From NCBI RefSeq assembly GCF_964204645.1, contig NC_134028.1, positions 25,210,153 through 25,274,152 of the forward strand: DNA of 64,000 nt, given 5' to 3'. How positions within the stretch are numbered: position 1 is the first letter of the stretch; every line of letters begins with the position of its first letter. The notes under the pieces were generated by a model, which saw only the letters and a list, made by a program, of their open reading frames with translations, ran no database searches and was not told where the DNA came from. Made by a program: the position numbers and the translations under genes. The DNA is from Tubulanus polymorphus (Eukaryota; Nemertea; Palaeonemertea; Tubulaniformes; Tubulanidae). Of the stretch, positions 1 to 11,191 are shown piece by piece.

Positions 1-3000
1 TCACGGGCACGATACCTGAATACATACTGTCAACTTACACCCGTAGTAATTACCTGTTATAGGCTGAACGCGTGACAGGGTTTTACTCAAACCAATGATG
101 AGCCGGTTAATCAGAACCAATCCGTCTTCGCGGAAATGGATTGTATTTTCCAATTTATTTTCTGTCTTGTGTCTCTTTCTCTAGTCGGAAATGTAATGCA
201 AATGCTATTATAACTGGCCACCTTTTATATGCCGCTTCTTCGAGTGAATTGACAACTAAGCTACATTCGAAGGTTGTTCTTTTCATTAGGAAAGGAATTG
301 AAATGTTCCTCTCTCGCAGAAACTGAATATTTCGTATTTTTAAAAAAGAACGGTATCGTCAGACAGTGCACGTCAGTTTTTGTCCGTTATCATCAAGGCA
401 ATACGCACTGATTTGAAACTAATGGCTTTTGTTGATTACGTTATTACAATACTGATTGAAATAATATAGAACACCGGATCCATTTCTAGGCTGTGAGTAA
501 CGTTTTGACCAGAAACGGTCGGCTTATTGAAAAAAGATGTATAATTCAATTCAACGTGTCAAATTTTACCACCAGGACACCGTTGACGGCCACCTCATTA
601 TCATCATAAAACGTTCGGAAGGTTTTTCGTGGGGGGGGGGGGGACTTTCTTAGCCCGGAATTCAAAGTTACAAAGGGTTCTTTTATTAGAGGTTCTTTGA
701 CTTGCCTCTGAGAGAGATTACTTATAAAGGGTACTCTGAAGAACGATCTTAACAGGGTTTGAGTGGATGATATGACATGAGAGTTGATTTAGAATCGAAA
801 TTATTGGTTTCCAATCTCCAAACTCTAAATTTAAGTTTTATCTGATAAAACTCGGAGATTCCAGGGAGGGATATAGTTGGGTAGTCGGGCTAAGCGAACG
901 GGTGATATGACACACTGAGTGGCCTCACGTATGAAGAGATTATCAATTACCGTGTCCGATCAAGTATATTGAAACACATCAGTCAACCTCTGTTCGCCGT
1001 AGATTGAGATGCCAACATTTCTGAGTGTTTATCCAACCGATGAAGATTACCGAACATCGACTCGTTTGATCTGTGTTCGTGTCAGACACGCGGCAACCTG
1101 TGTTCAACACACGCTCGCATAAAAATCAAAATCATTTCACCATAACGATCTGTTGACCAAACGTGCGCCTGAATCGGGCTCGATCGTCAGAAAACTCGTC
1201 TTAAATCAAAACAGGGTTTTTCGATCTGGCAAAAACCGTTACGAAAATGTTTTATACGTCGTTAACTAATATCCGTTAATCAAGGGTAAATGATTGAGTC
1301 GGTGTGGACTACGTCATCAATATTGACGTTTCAAAATAACAATGACAATCGTATTTATTGTTGTTTATGTTTTGTGTTCAGATTCTAATTCTCTATTTAA
1401 TGAATTCGTTTATCTTTTTGATAATGAACTCTCGAGTTGATGTAGACGACGTCATCGATATTGGGGCTAGACTGGTTTCCGGCCAATTCGACAATTGAAT
1501 TCTCGAGCATCTGATACATGTTATTCCCGATATATTCTTTTCATCACTTGAACTCTGTTTTGAATGTAACCCGATGACACAGCGCGTCCTACATGTGTGG
1601 TGCTCGTGGCTTCATAATTCGTTGGAGGCTTATGGACCCAGTTCAACAGTTCTGTGTTGAACTACCGCAGTCATCAACAAATTGAAAATGAATTGGATCA
1701 TAGCATCTTACAAATTACGGGGATCTGCCATGGAAATCGTTCATTGTATTGGCAAAATGGCGTCGTCACCTGTAAAAAGCGCATGGCTACGCGACCTTTA
1801 AAGTCGGACCAAAAAGCCGATGGTCCTCGGAAGCCTTTTTTAAAGGAAAATAAGCAAATATCATAATTGCGGCATTCGGAGCAAATATACCAAAACACAC
1901 ACGAGCAAAGGTTACCCCGGACACAAGAACCGATTGTTAATTTCGGGAGAAGTTACATTAACTTAATAGCGAACTAATCCGTCAGATGCGAGAACGGAAT
2001 GAAAAAAAGGGGGGAAACGTCCCCGCGAGAGGATGTTACTTATTAAATCGTTGCACCCCCGAGCATCGCTGAACAAAGATCAAGCGGCTATAGAAACAGT
2101 GACCATCTCCGAGGACCGATTCATCAGAGTTATTATAGTGCACGGTAATTGTGGCAATTAGTTGTGTATCAGATTAAGCCTCTTGGATTTACTACAATTC
2201 GAGGTGTCTTGAGACTAGCCACCTGTCGGTCGTTATTGCACTAACTGTTCGTCGTTACTGCGCAATTACATTCACAGAGCCGCGACGTTAATGGCTTCAG
2301 GTCCGACGGGATTCATAAATTGTCGACATAAAAAACGCGCGCGTCACATCCGTAATATCATATACGACTAAGGAAACCGCATGAATAAACTACGATTACA
2401 TGTACCATATATATTTTATATACATGTACCGCTGTCACAATCTGCCAATCTGTTCGGGAACTTGTGATTAAATTACGATTGCTCTTCTACTGCACAAACA
2501 CGTTCGCAAAACGGTGGCAGATCCAAGCAAGGCCTACTTTAGAAAGTGTTGTGACATTTTGAGGGAATTATGATAGTTGAAAAGGCATATTTGCAGTCTT
2601 TGCATCGCGTTCGAAAATCTGTGAGGTTACGTAGATGCATTTCACGTAGATGCATTTCCAAGTAGAAACCGTTATCCTTCTGATCATTCAGTTTGCAAGT
2701 TCATAAACGTGATAAGGCAGTAAAGGAGTTCTCTCAGAAAACCCAACACATTTGAGGGTATTTTCCAATGCATACACCAACTCTGGATCCGTGCCTGCGT
2801 AAAAGTTCATATATTATGGTAAATGAATTTGGAGCAATGATCGCGAGTTGTCCGAGTTTCCATACGAGTTGTTATAATAATACATGCGAAAAAAGTGCCG
2901 CGTATGTCCGGTAAAGTAATTTGGGAGGCGACGTCGTTTTGAGTTTGCGTAAAGGGTATCGTGTGCTACTGAAGCCCGCAGCAATGTGACGGGTCAGTTG

Positions 3001-3067
3001 CGTTATATTGGTTTGTGATTGGAATAACATAGGTTAATCTGTCAATTCTGTTTGTCTAACTCTTCAG
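1..3067. other. No gene recognised; AT-rich noncoding DNA
   Basis: I see no convincing exon here. Minor features are a run of 13 G at 631-643, a small imperfect foldback around 2396-2430, and a 15-bp tandem duplication (ACGTAGATGCATTTC twice) at about 2631-2658. A chance 24-nt acceptor/donor pair at 2597-2620 is treated under rejected items. Open frames of 60-70 codons in this stretch have no recognisable protein character. Confidence 0.5.
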
Positions 3068-3333
3068 ACATGGCGGCCGCTAATAATAGATGGTATCTCT
3101 ACATACGCGGCATTGATTGCGCCTTGCGACGCGTTTCAGACTCTCATGACGATCTATTACAGATCAGGAGGTCTCTTCTCTGTAAATTTCCATATTTGCC
3201 ACTCTTATTTCCGTTCGTCGAGTTGTTGCTGTCTCGGTATCAGTACAGTCGGCGGATTTTAAAACGGCCATTTTGGATAAAGCGAACAATGGCCGATTTC
3301 GCGTTCGTGAGCCACTGTGGACGTTCAATGTAA
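3068..3333 (+). CDS. Candidate exon or small protein (unknown)
   Basis: Not a recognised gene. A very strong splice acceptor (pyrimidine-rich from about 3041, ending CTTCAG at 3067) is followed two bases later by an ATG in good Kozak context (GACATGG, ATG at 3070). The frame stays open for 87 codons to a TAA at 3331-3333. The peptide starts MAAANNRWYLYIRGIDCALR, is basic, and has a leucine/phenylalanine-rich centre (LPLLFPFVELLL). No signal peptide or known domain is visible. If an upstream coding exon exists, the frame would be entered in phase 1. Possible internal donors occur at about 3181 and 3307. The DNA also carries ATGGCGGC and GCCATTTTGG, which look like YY1-type promoter motifs, so the block may instead be a promoter-proximal region. 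The long open frame after a good acceptor is suggestive, not proof. Confidence 0.25.
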
Positions 3334-5126
3334 AATGCATAGGTCATTAAAGAAATTATCTATCCATTACTGAACGATGATTCCAAGTTTACTTGCATAT
3401 TGCAAACTTTGTACGTATCTCTGAGTAACTTGCGAGTTTAGCATTCGACCGATCGCATCAGCGTTGACGTCACGCGAAATTCCCGGTGACGCGGGGGATA
3501 GTGTGGTGTCTCCCTAGTTCGCAGATCAGTGAAATCTTGGAAAAATTATCTTGTCAAGATATAATAAGCGCAAGTGAAATATAGGTGTTTATGTTATCGA
3601 TCGCGTGTACAATTAGCGTCCATTTCATCGCTAAACTGTAATTTACTTTCAGCGATTACGTAATTAGTACATCTGGCCATAAAGAATTGTGTTATTCAAG
3701 CTATCGTTGTCTGCGTCGGTTGTCTCCGGAAATCTGCCGCTATCGGACACGTCATATTACACCTTACACCGTCTAAAACCCGGTTTACTCGTATTCAATG
3801 TCGCGCTACGCATCAAAAGCCAACGGCCGCGGCGTGTGAAACTGTTGACTGAAGTGCTAATCCCCGCTGTGGTGTACTAATAGGCCATTAGCGTAAAGTG
3901 ACGTTTTAGACGCCTCTAGAGGGCGCTTTTCTCCATTTTTCTCCTAAACAAATGATGCTCGATCACCCGTTACCCCGGCGAATTCTACGATAGGCGGCAA
4001 ATATTTTCATACCTGTTCAACCTCGTACGTTTCCCGTTCAGTTATCACATGCAGAGAATTCGAAAGCGCTCTATCTATTTACCTTCTCTCTGAATTCATC
4101 GTCGAAAACACTTCAATTTATTGTGACGACGGAAATCTAACTAAGAACGCTAATAATGTGTCTTCGATTTGTGCTCGCTTCCATTTTCTTTTCAACAAGT
4201 TGTGATCACCGAGAAAATTGTGCGCAATCGACGGCATCATAGACAGCTTTTCACGCTTTCGTTATTTAAGATATAGATTTATGTGCCGTATCTGCATTGC
4301 TTTGATGATACTTATCAGGGTTAACTTAATGATCTGGGTTCATTTTCTACCCGACATAGCTAAAGCGGCTAGACTTAACGGCAGTATTAATGAACTAAGA
4401 TATACATTATGACGTTGGGTTAGATGTTTCTCTCTTCAGCTACCCTTACACCCCTGGTTCTGAGTCGTCTGGGGTTGACTCGATTGACTATGAACAAACT
4501 GGAGTTGGACCAGGTTCCATTGTTATTGGTTAAGTTTAGATCTAAAGTTAGAATCAGTTAGTTAACACTGTTTTAACTTTCAAATAACATTTCCGAACTG
4601 TCTAGAACTGGATCCTGGCTCGAAGTCAACAACCTGTGTGTAAAACCTGTCCCAACATCGTTTCCTACGTGTTGAGCGTCTCGAGCTGCTATCGAAGAAG
4701 ATACATTACGAAATATCGAAGAGGCTCGTAGTGGGAGATTCAGAAAATGAGAGGGGGAGTGAGCAGGCATGTTAGCGCGTTATCTCAGTTTCCACAGGGA
4801 GCTCGTGATAAAACCAGCCATCAGTCATCTTACAAACATGACTTAGAAAACAATAAACTGCCCGTATTACATCCTTATTGCCATTAGCTTCACTTCGGTA
4901 GATTAACCTTCTTACACCGACTAGAAAATCTACACTAAGTCACTCGCTGACCTTTTCCCTTATAATATGGTACTTCAAACGAACTTAGCGAGGTAAATAA
5001 ATAAAAAAGTGCTCGATTTTTGCTTTTTGCAAGACAGGAAACATTGTCCGTATGAGTAGATGGAAATCCAGTTTAAAGTAAAGAAGGTGACCTTCGTAAG
5101 AATTACTAATTGTGAATTTATTTAAA
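3334..5126. other. No gene recognised
   Basis: Noncoding as far as I can tell. It contains a perfect CRE (TGACGTCA) at 3465-3472 and a CTCF-like sequence CCTCTAGAGGGCGC at 3913-3926 that differs at one position from the consensus CCASYAGRKGGCRC. The open frames near 3689, 4218 and 4573 look like random sequence. Confidence 0.45.
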
Positions 5127-5215
5127 ACTAAACCATTTCCATGGTACATGGTGGGAAACTATTACATAATAAACATATTTACAAAACAACACTTAAGTGA
5201 TAGAAATAAAAAATA
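5127..5215 (+). repeat. Dispersed repeat R3, copy 1
   Basis: This stretch closely matches 22131-22215. Both contain CCATTTCCATGGTA, then an interval reading AACTATTACA, then ATATTTACAAAACAACACT and AAGTGAT. The match decays on both sides. The element class is unknown. Confidence 0.6.
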
Positions 5216-5914
5216 AATATAACAAAATATACGTTAACTCTTTACAACATATACTAATGGAGGGATCACATAAATTTAACCCTTTTTAAACCGACCATTA
5301 GTCACGCCCTCTAGCGGTACTGCTGCACTACTTTGCGTTCCGCATCGAGTGCTGTATTTGCTCAAAATGGCTACAATAATTGCCGTTTATAAACGAAAAT
5401 GATATAGAAGACCTAAAAATAGATTTCACACGGCTAAAAAAGCTTTTTTTCGATCAATTTTCTGTCATTCCTATGACCGCACTTTGTATTCGATTGCTCA
5501 TATAATACGGGCTCTCGTAAAATTGAAGCTAATTTCAGAGGATTTCGCGACGAAATCTCCTCCGAGCAAATTCTATTTACGCGCTAGTTTTTCAACACGA
5601 TCCGGTTATAACGTAGTTTCCGGTAGTACACACAAACTGATGAGCCAGCTCGACGATTCGGTTTATATTAGGCGGCTATTTTAGGCGTTCGCCCGGGGAC
5701 GATGAAAGAATATTTCGATTGATAAATGTATCAACAAAACTAGAGTGAGAGTGACAATACATTTATCTAGATTGTCAATCGACAATCAACGGACCATCGA
5801 CGATAATATTTTCTCGCAAATTACCAGTTTTCGTCGCTTTTCATCGGCAATTATCGGCTACTTTCGGTTGGTGTCGGAAACTCTCGGCATTACGCGTCGT
5901 GTGAAGATATGGGG
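5216..5914. other. No gene recognised
   Basis: AT-rich DNA with a weak CTCF-like match on the minus strand at 5304-5317 (CCGCTAGAGGGCGT, two mismatches). Nothing else stands out. Confidence 0.4.
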
Positions 5915-6048
5915 CGTACTCTTTTATGACCTCCGAAGTCTCCGTCCGAAATCTCCGGTTGGCTCCACACAAAATCCGAATCACACCACCTCGACAGAAA
6001 GGAGGTTTCGGAGACTCCAAAAAGTCACATGACCAATAAAAGAGTACG
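5915..6048. repeat. Foldback (MITE-like) element F1
   Basis: Inverted arms: the left starts CGTACTCTTTTATGACCTCC at 5915 and the right ends ACCAATAAAAGAGTACG at 6048. The inner parts (ACTTCGGAG/GAGACT and CCGAAATCTCC/GGTTTCGG) also pair, with an insertion in the right arm. About 134 bp, no coding capacity. Likely a decayed nonautonomous DNA transposon. Confidence 0.5.
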
Positions 6049-6112
6049 ATTGTAGGCAAACGGATTCTCCGATCTGATAAAAGAGTTCGGACCACTGCTA
6101 CTTGATATCCTA

Positions 6113-6126
6113 CCACTAGATGGCGC
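6113..6126 (+). promoter_or_regulatory. Perfect CTCF-like core motif
   Basis: CCACTAGATGGCGC matches all 14 positions of the animal CTCF core consensus CCASYAGRKGGCRC. A second perfect match is at 61838-61851 in the same orientation. Binding cannot be judged from sequence. Confidence 0.45.
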
Positions 6127-6360
6127 ATCTATCAGGGGCAGGTGGTCGATTTCGATACTCCCAACTTGAATCTGTAGCAATCCGCATCAGACAGAAATTT
6201 AGACAGATGTCTCGATACTTTGGGTTCATACATAAACAGCATGACCGATGGATCCTCGCTTGCCATAAGTGGAATTCCTCTAACACTGAATCAGAAATAG
6301 CGGGGTATATGTTAGACTGTTGCCGGTCTCTACTTCGGCCAAATTCGGTTTTCGTATCTA

Positions 6361-6471
6361 GTCGACTAGTGGTCGGAACTAATAACCGAATGCGCTTGAT
6401 TTTCGAACTATTTCCGGAATATAGTTCCGACTAACGGACATTCGGTTTCGTTTAGTTCGACTACAGTCGAC
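6361..6471. repeat. Foldback element F2
   Basis: The left arm begins GTCGACTAGTGGTCGGAACT at 6361 and continues to ACCGAATG at 6392. The right arm runs from CATTCGGTTT at 6439 to ACAGTCGAC at 6471. The arms pair with scattered mismatches around a loop of about 46 nt. Probably a small decayed MITE. Confidence 0.5.
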
Positions 6472-6479
6472 TAACTCAG

Positions 6480-6606
6480 ATAACCGAAGGTGGCGTAGAC
6501 TGCGAATGCAGGTGGCGCAGAATTGGTCAGGCGACCAGTCTAGGTATGTAAGACTTTTTACCGGTCTCTATCTCCATATTGAATGGGACAGGCAACCAGT
6601 CTAGGT
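6480..6606 (+). repeat. Dispersed repeat R4, two partial copies
   Basis: The sequence GCAGGTGGCGCAGAATTGG followed by CAGGCGACCAGTCTA is shared with the reverse complement of 31640-31715. A second partial copy follows from about 6560 (CCGGTCTCTATCTCC then GACAGGCAACCAGTCTAGG). Each full copy carries the CTCF-like core AGGTGGCGC. Confidence 0.55.
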
Positions 6607-7287
6607 ATATATCATCAAACGATTGGAGTGAATCCCCACTTGCCATTAAAGTGGAATCCTCACGTGCCGCAGTCGATTATGGAGTCTTCCTCTAAAAGTT
6701 GTCTGAATTATTTCATTTCTTTGTATATGCGTGGTTGCTACCACATTACGACGCCATCACTGGCCACGGGTTATGGTTTTAGCAGTTCCTGTATACAGAT
6801 TCTATTCGGCGCTAAAACATCGCACCACAGGGCATTTTCTATCAGTTTTAACACCGTCTCCCAAAGGGTCTCATTATAGAGCTTTCCGGAGTTACATCGG
6901 GTTCTATTACCTGCCGCGTCTCGGACAGGATACACATAAAACTAGTCAGGAAATTATCTTCTCCCAACAAAAACCTAACGAGCAGGAAGAGCAGCCTCGC
7001 TAACAGTCGTTGTGTAATGATCTTCCAAAAAAAAGAAAAGTTTTTTTCCCCGCTCGCTTTCCGTTTCGACGAGGTATGCCTTTTACTTCCATTAAACAAA
7101 TGAAGTGACTTTGATGAAATTGATAAAGGCGAATTTAGACTTGAATTTATTGAACTAGCCTCATCGCTGTGGGTTATTTTTTCACCTTTACGTTGACATT
7201 CGTTTTCAAACGACTTGAAACTTTTTGACTTTCAAATTTTCGACTCCAATCAAACATAAGAACTAGAAAATGATATAAGGATTTTTA
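6607..7287. other. No gene recognised
   Basis: Overlapping open frames of 80-100 codons on both strands have no domain character. A short CACTTGCCATTAAAGTGGAA motif near 6638 resembles the tandem family R6 at 37.3 and 58.3 kb. Confidence 0.4.
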
Positions 7288-7332
7288 TCCGAGTCCGAGT
7301 CCGAGTCCGAATCCGAGTCCGAGTCCGAGTCC
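7288..7332. repeat. Hexamer microsatellite (GAGTCC)n
   Basis: About seven copies of GAGTCC with one GAATCC variant. Confidence 0.9.
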
Positions 7333-8976
7333 TACATATTGTAATCTTGATAAATCTGGCTATATGCCAAGGCCTCAGACATTGACCGACATTATAAGCG
7401 TATATCCGACTTAACCTTATCGCACCGTTCCTTATAGACCAGATCGGATTTGCACGTATCATATTCACAATAGCCCCGTGTACTAGCGGTCCCAATATCC
7501 GCATCCAATTAGATGATGGGAACAGACGGAAAAGATGCAGCGGCTTACAATTTACAGATGGGAGAAAATATGTCGTATCATCTTGATCGTTCAGATATCA
7601 CACGTGAATGACGAATTTTTGGTCGGTATTTGTAATTTGACGAAATATCAGTCGCGCATTGTGTTATCAGGTTTAACGATCAGTTTCATTATATAAAAAA
7701 CAACAAGATCAGTCGCGTTACGTTTTTTACTCATCGTAACTAATTTTTATGATTTTCAACGAAACGAAAATGAAATGAAAACGTGTTACGTGTGATAATT
7801 AAAAGTAGAATATACACGCGAAAATCCAACGTTCTGATAAACCATGTCTTCACGCGCGTGGGTGCTGTTTCGCAGAAGAACTTCCGGTTAGAAAATTTGA
7901 AAATAGTATAGTTTATTGATTTTTGATAAATATACATAAATTAGTGCGCCCTATATGGTTATGAAAATGAACTAATTTCATATCGTACTCACAGCAATGC
8001 AGAGTCCTGGAGGTTCGTTTCACAGAACTACGTTACGAGCAATCATTTCATCTAAAAGATGATTGCTCGTTTAGCGCAGGGCGACGTTATATTCGATTTA
8101 ATTCTATTAACAAGTGTATAGTGTTAACGCGTGAATCAACCCTTCACTCGTTATTTCGGCGAAAAGCCATCGGTATCGGGTTACCTGGTGCTTGGTGAAA
8201 TTCTAACGTTTGAAATGAACTGAACAGGTTTGACTCTAACCGACAGCGATGGAAGTGGATCCTGATGAATGAATTAACACTGAATACAGAACTGCAGCCA
8301 TATTCGTAAACTCTCACCGAGCCTAGCTTCTTGCTGAGTTCCTTACGTGTACTACAAGTAACCAGCTTTTCATCACGGCTGCTTATTCCTGGTCTATAGA
8401 ACTGACCCTTGGGTGACACTGGCTTTTATTATCATACGTACAAGTTTATCTCTTTACTAAAAAGTACAATACAAAAATACAGTCATCATCCTAACATGAT
8501 CAGAAAAAGTTATTTCTTATACTTAAACCACTATACGAACGTCAAAAGTAATGAAATGTTTAAGTTTCGGGAGATATTCAGATACCAGTGGAACATTAGC
8601 AAAAATGCAACTAACGGATGTATTTTAAGATGTCCATTTTGAATAGATTTCAGTTACGACGTTTTGATCGATTTCGACTTGTCTCTTTAAAGTCTTTTTC
8701 GAGAAGAATAAACAAAACGAACGTTTTTGTTCATTAGATCTATTGAAAACAAAATCTATTCGAAGTTTTTGATACTTGCATTTTTGCAATTTTAACAACA
8801 TATAATGACCATTTAGATATAGCCTTTATGGGGCAATATTTTTTGGGGGTTAGATATGGCAGATTTCAGGTAGATAAGACTGCATAAGTCCCACACTCAG
8901 AGATCCACGGTTTATTCGTTGAAACAAAGATCGAAAACATTATATGAAATTCCACACTAACAGTCAATGAAAAATG
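7333..8976. other. No gene recognised; one hairpin
   Basis: A 12-bp perfect stem (ACGAGCAATCAT with ATGATTGCTCGT) around a 12-nt loop lies at 8035-8070. The rest is AT-rich with no supported exon. Confidence 0.45.
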
Positions 8977-9140
8977 AAGTCCGAAAAGGTTTCCTTTAGC
9001 TTATAATTTGTTAAGCTCGTCGACTATATTCTAAAAGTCACTTTCAAGAATACTGCGTTCACAAAAGTTATGGGATACTAAAATGCCATAAAATTATGAT
9101 AGACGTGAATGTCAGATGTGTGTTGAAATTCGATACGGTT
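8977..9140 (+). repeat. Dispersed repeat R1, copy a
   Basis: Similar to 45232-45360 and 54428-54625. All three share a block of the form CGACTATATYCTAAAGTC..CTTC.GGAATA preceded by AAGTCCGAAAA or a related lead. A relative in reverse orientation lies at 47660-47735. Family class unknown. Confidence 0.45.
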
Positions 9141-10600
9141 TATCGAAGCCCGTATGTTTGTGTGTGTGTGTGTTTGCTCGGATGGTCGCCGCCGACTGGT
9201 TTCTCGGCCGTGCGTCGTGTCTATGTTATGCAATCATGATTAAAATCTTCAATCAAATTAATATTTCGTTGTAGCGAACGCCAGCGCGCGCCCGCGGTCA
9301 AACTATAGCGCTTTATTAAAGTAGATTCCAGCTTTAAAAAAAAAAATCTATTCTAAAACATACCGCGCGTTTCGTTATTTTTCAGACGTTACTCGGGAAA
9401 GGGGTCCGGTGCGAACGGGGCGCGTCTGGAATTTAATCTAGAAATCGCTCGGATCCGATCTCGATAAACAAGATCTGAGTGAGGGAAAGTGTTCGTTCGC
9501 TTCGACTACGGGAAATAAACCGTTGTGGTTTGTTTGAGGCGTCTTTGTTATATTTACTCTCGGCTGTTGTGTCGATGTATTTATTCGACACAGCTATCGA
9601 TATCGATGTACGCGCCGAAACCAGCACTTAGCTAAGATAATACTAAACTTCCGCGCCCTGTTTCAATATGACGACTGCACTCACGACTGTGCCAATGACG
9701 CCGCTCCTAATGCAAGCACAGTAGCCCGCAGTTACTTATAGTGATCATCAACCCAGAAAAAAAACAATCCCATCTCTCCCCGTGAGATATTGTTTCTTGT
9801 CATCTAGGGGAAAAAACATTCCAGTTTCGGTAAAGCGTATAAGAATACCTAGTCTAACACACGTGGAGAACAGGGATTTTTGACACACGCGCTAGGCTGG
9901 CGACCAAAGCAGTTGTTGAATTGAAGTTTTAACACTGCAATGCAATAATCGTAAAAAAATCGAAAAGTAATGGTTAAACGTTTAGAAACGTTGAAGGTTT
10001 ATGTAGACGACAACTTCTTTGCCGTGTGAGTTTGGAGTGCAATATATATAACACAATATGATAATCCTTATTCGCATACAACGAATGAATTAGCGCGCTC
10101 TTTGCTTGTTCTGGGTCATCGTTAGATTTGTTTTCTTACGATCTAAGAAAGTGGTCACAATCGAAACCAAGGCCTCATAAAAAAGGCGAAATCAAATGCT
10201 TCTTATATTGAGCTATGATTTTTACCAGATACATCGAACTAAATAAAGGAACCCACTTTTCATAGTAATTAATGCTGGCTCTTGACGCGTGTGAGCTCGT
10301 TGATAGCAAGATCAAGGAATTAATGTTGAATTGAATAGACAGTGTACACGGGGACTATAAGGAGACCCGCGGGATCGCTAATTTACACATTTTACATCCA
10401 TTTTGTAGACTGAATGCAAATATTTTCAGTTCCCCGTGATCCTGGTGAGAACGGTATAAAGCGCGATGGCTTGAATTTACCGCATCGGTTCATGGTCGCT
10501 TCCTGGCCGCGACGATACGACGGCCGCACGACCTTCGCCATCGATCTGTACGAAACGCGCAACTGAAAACCACTTCGACGCTATTTACCATCAGGTTTCA
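9141..10600. other. No gene recognised
   Basis: Contains a short TG run near 9160 and CpG-rich patches (9180-9290, 10440-10600). On the minus strand a frame from about 10560 down to 10396 stays open for 57 codons after an acceptor-like site, but nothing in it is recognisable and the donor is poor. Confidence 0.35.
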
Positions 10601-10659
10601 TTCGGTACAAAGTAGAAAAGCCGTCTTCGCTGCGCTAGACGCTGTCGTCTGGTGGTGAT

Positions 10660-10701
10660 GATCGCGTGACGTCACGCGTGAAATTTGCATAATGTTGACA
10701 T
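10660..10701 (+). promoter_or_regulatory. CRE plus POU-octamer cluster upstream of exon A
   Basis: A perfect CRE (TGACGTCA, 10667-10674) flanked by CpGs is followed 8 bp later by a perfect octamer core ATTTGCAT (10683-10690) and then a CRE-like TGACATCA at 10696. This lies about 460 bp before the exon A start codon. It suggests a CREB/ATF- and POU-responsive promoter, by inference only. Confidence 0.4.
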
Positions 10702-11066
10702 CACGGCTTCGTTGTTTTGGTCGTATACGTACCAGGCGTTTAATCCGGTGTGGCGAATCCCACTCGGTGTCGTTCTAAACGCGGCGGTGGTCAGCAAGAA
10801 AATTCGTTACCGACAAGCATTTTAAAGTTTTCTACACGCACCGCGTGGTTAACACACTGTTGCTAATTTCGACTTTAAACCGTTAATTGATGAGTGGTGA
10901 TGATTCTGCGAATTGCGATGTTTACTGGATGATTTTAGTTCTATTAATAACCCTGAAGTTGTTTGATGTTTTGAAGGACATGGCCTCCATGACGCCGACG
11001 ATATTATGACCAGGTCGAAGACGGAAAAGTCACCAGTGGTAGAAAGATCGTCGCAAGTGCTTCATC

Positions 11067-11073
11067 TATAAAA
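11067..11073 (+). promoter_or_regulatory. TATA box candidate for exon A
   Basis: TATAAAA at 11067-11073. A start site about 30 bp downstream (near 11097-11100) would give a 5' leader of roughly 35 nt before the ATG at 11134. Confidence 0.4.
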
Positions 11074-11133
11074 CGATTATTTACTCGCTGGGATGTAACA
11101 TAGCGTACGCAGCCGGACTTCAGTAGTTGTAAA

Positions 11134-11191
11134 ATGGATGTAGCCCTTTCTGTCATGTTGGCTACTTTAGTGCTCTATTCGATATTTCCAG
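11134..11191 (+). CDS. Exon A: signal-peptide first coding exon
   Basis: Candidate first coding exon of a secreted or membrane protein; the gene is not identified. Fifty-eight bases encode MDVALSVMLATLVLYSIFP plus the first base of the next codon. The segment is an uninterrupted hydrophobic core of about 15 residues, as in a signal peptide, though it lacks a basic n-region. It ends CCAG|GTAGGT, a good donor, giving a phase-1 intron, the usual phase after a signal-peptide exon in extracellular proteins. A TATA box lies 61 bp upstream of the ATG, and CRE/octamer sites further up. The AAAATGG context is a good start. Exon B at 47212 has the same design and a similar 3' end (LYSIF versus LYSLF) and similar first intron bases. 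Candidate continuation exons in the same phase are at 17823, 18169, 34576 and 44625. It could be chance, but promoter, start, core and donor agree. Confidence 0.5.

Noticed and set aside
2597-2620. 24-nt acceptor/donor pair upstream of exon A
   Set aside because: Weak pyrimidine tract and a GTGAGG donor, before any candidate first exon. Useful as a reminder that such pairs arise by chance.
10430-10444. 15-nt segment between TTTTCAG and CTG|GTGAGA
   Set aside because: Lies before exon A and its promoter; no upstream coding exon in frame.
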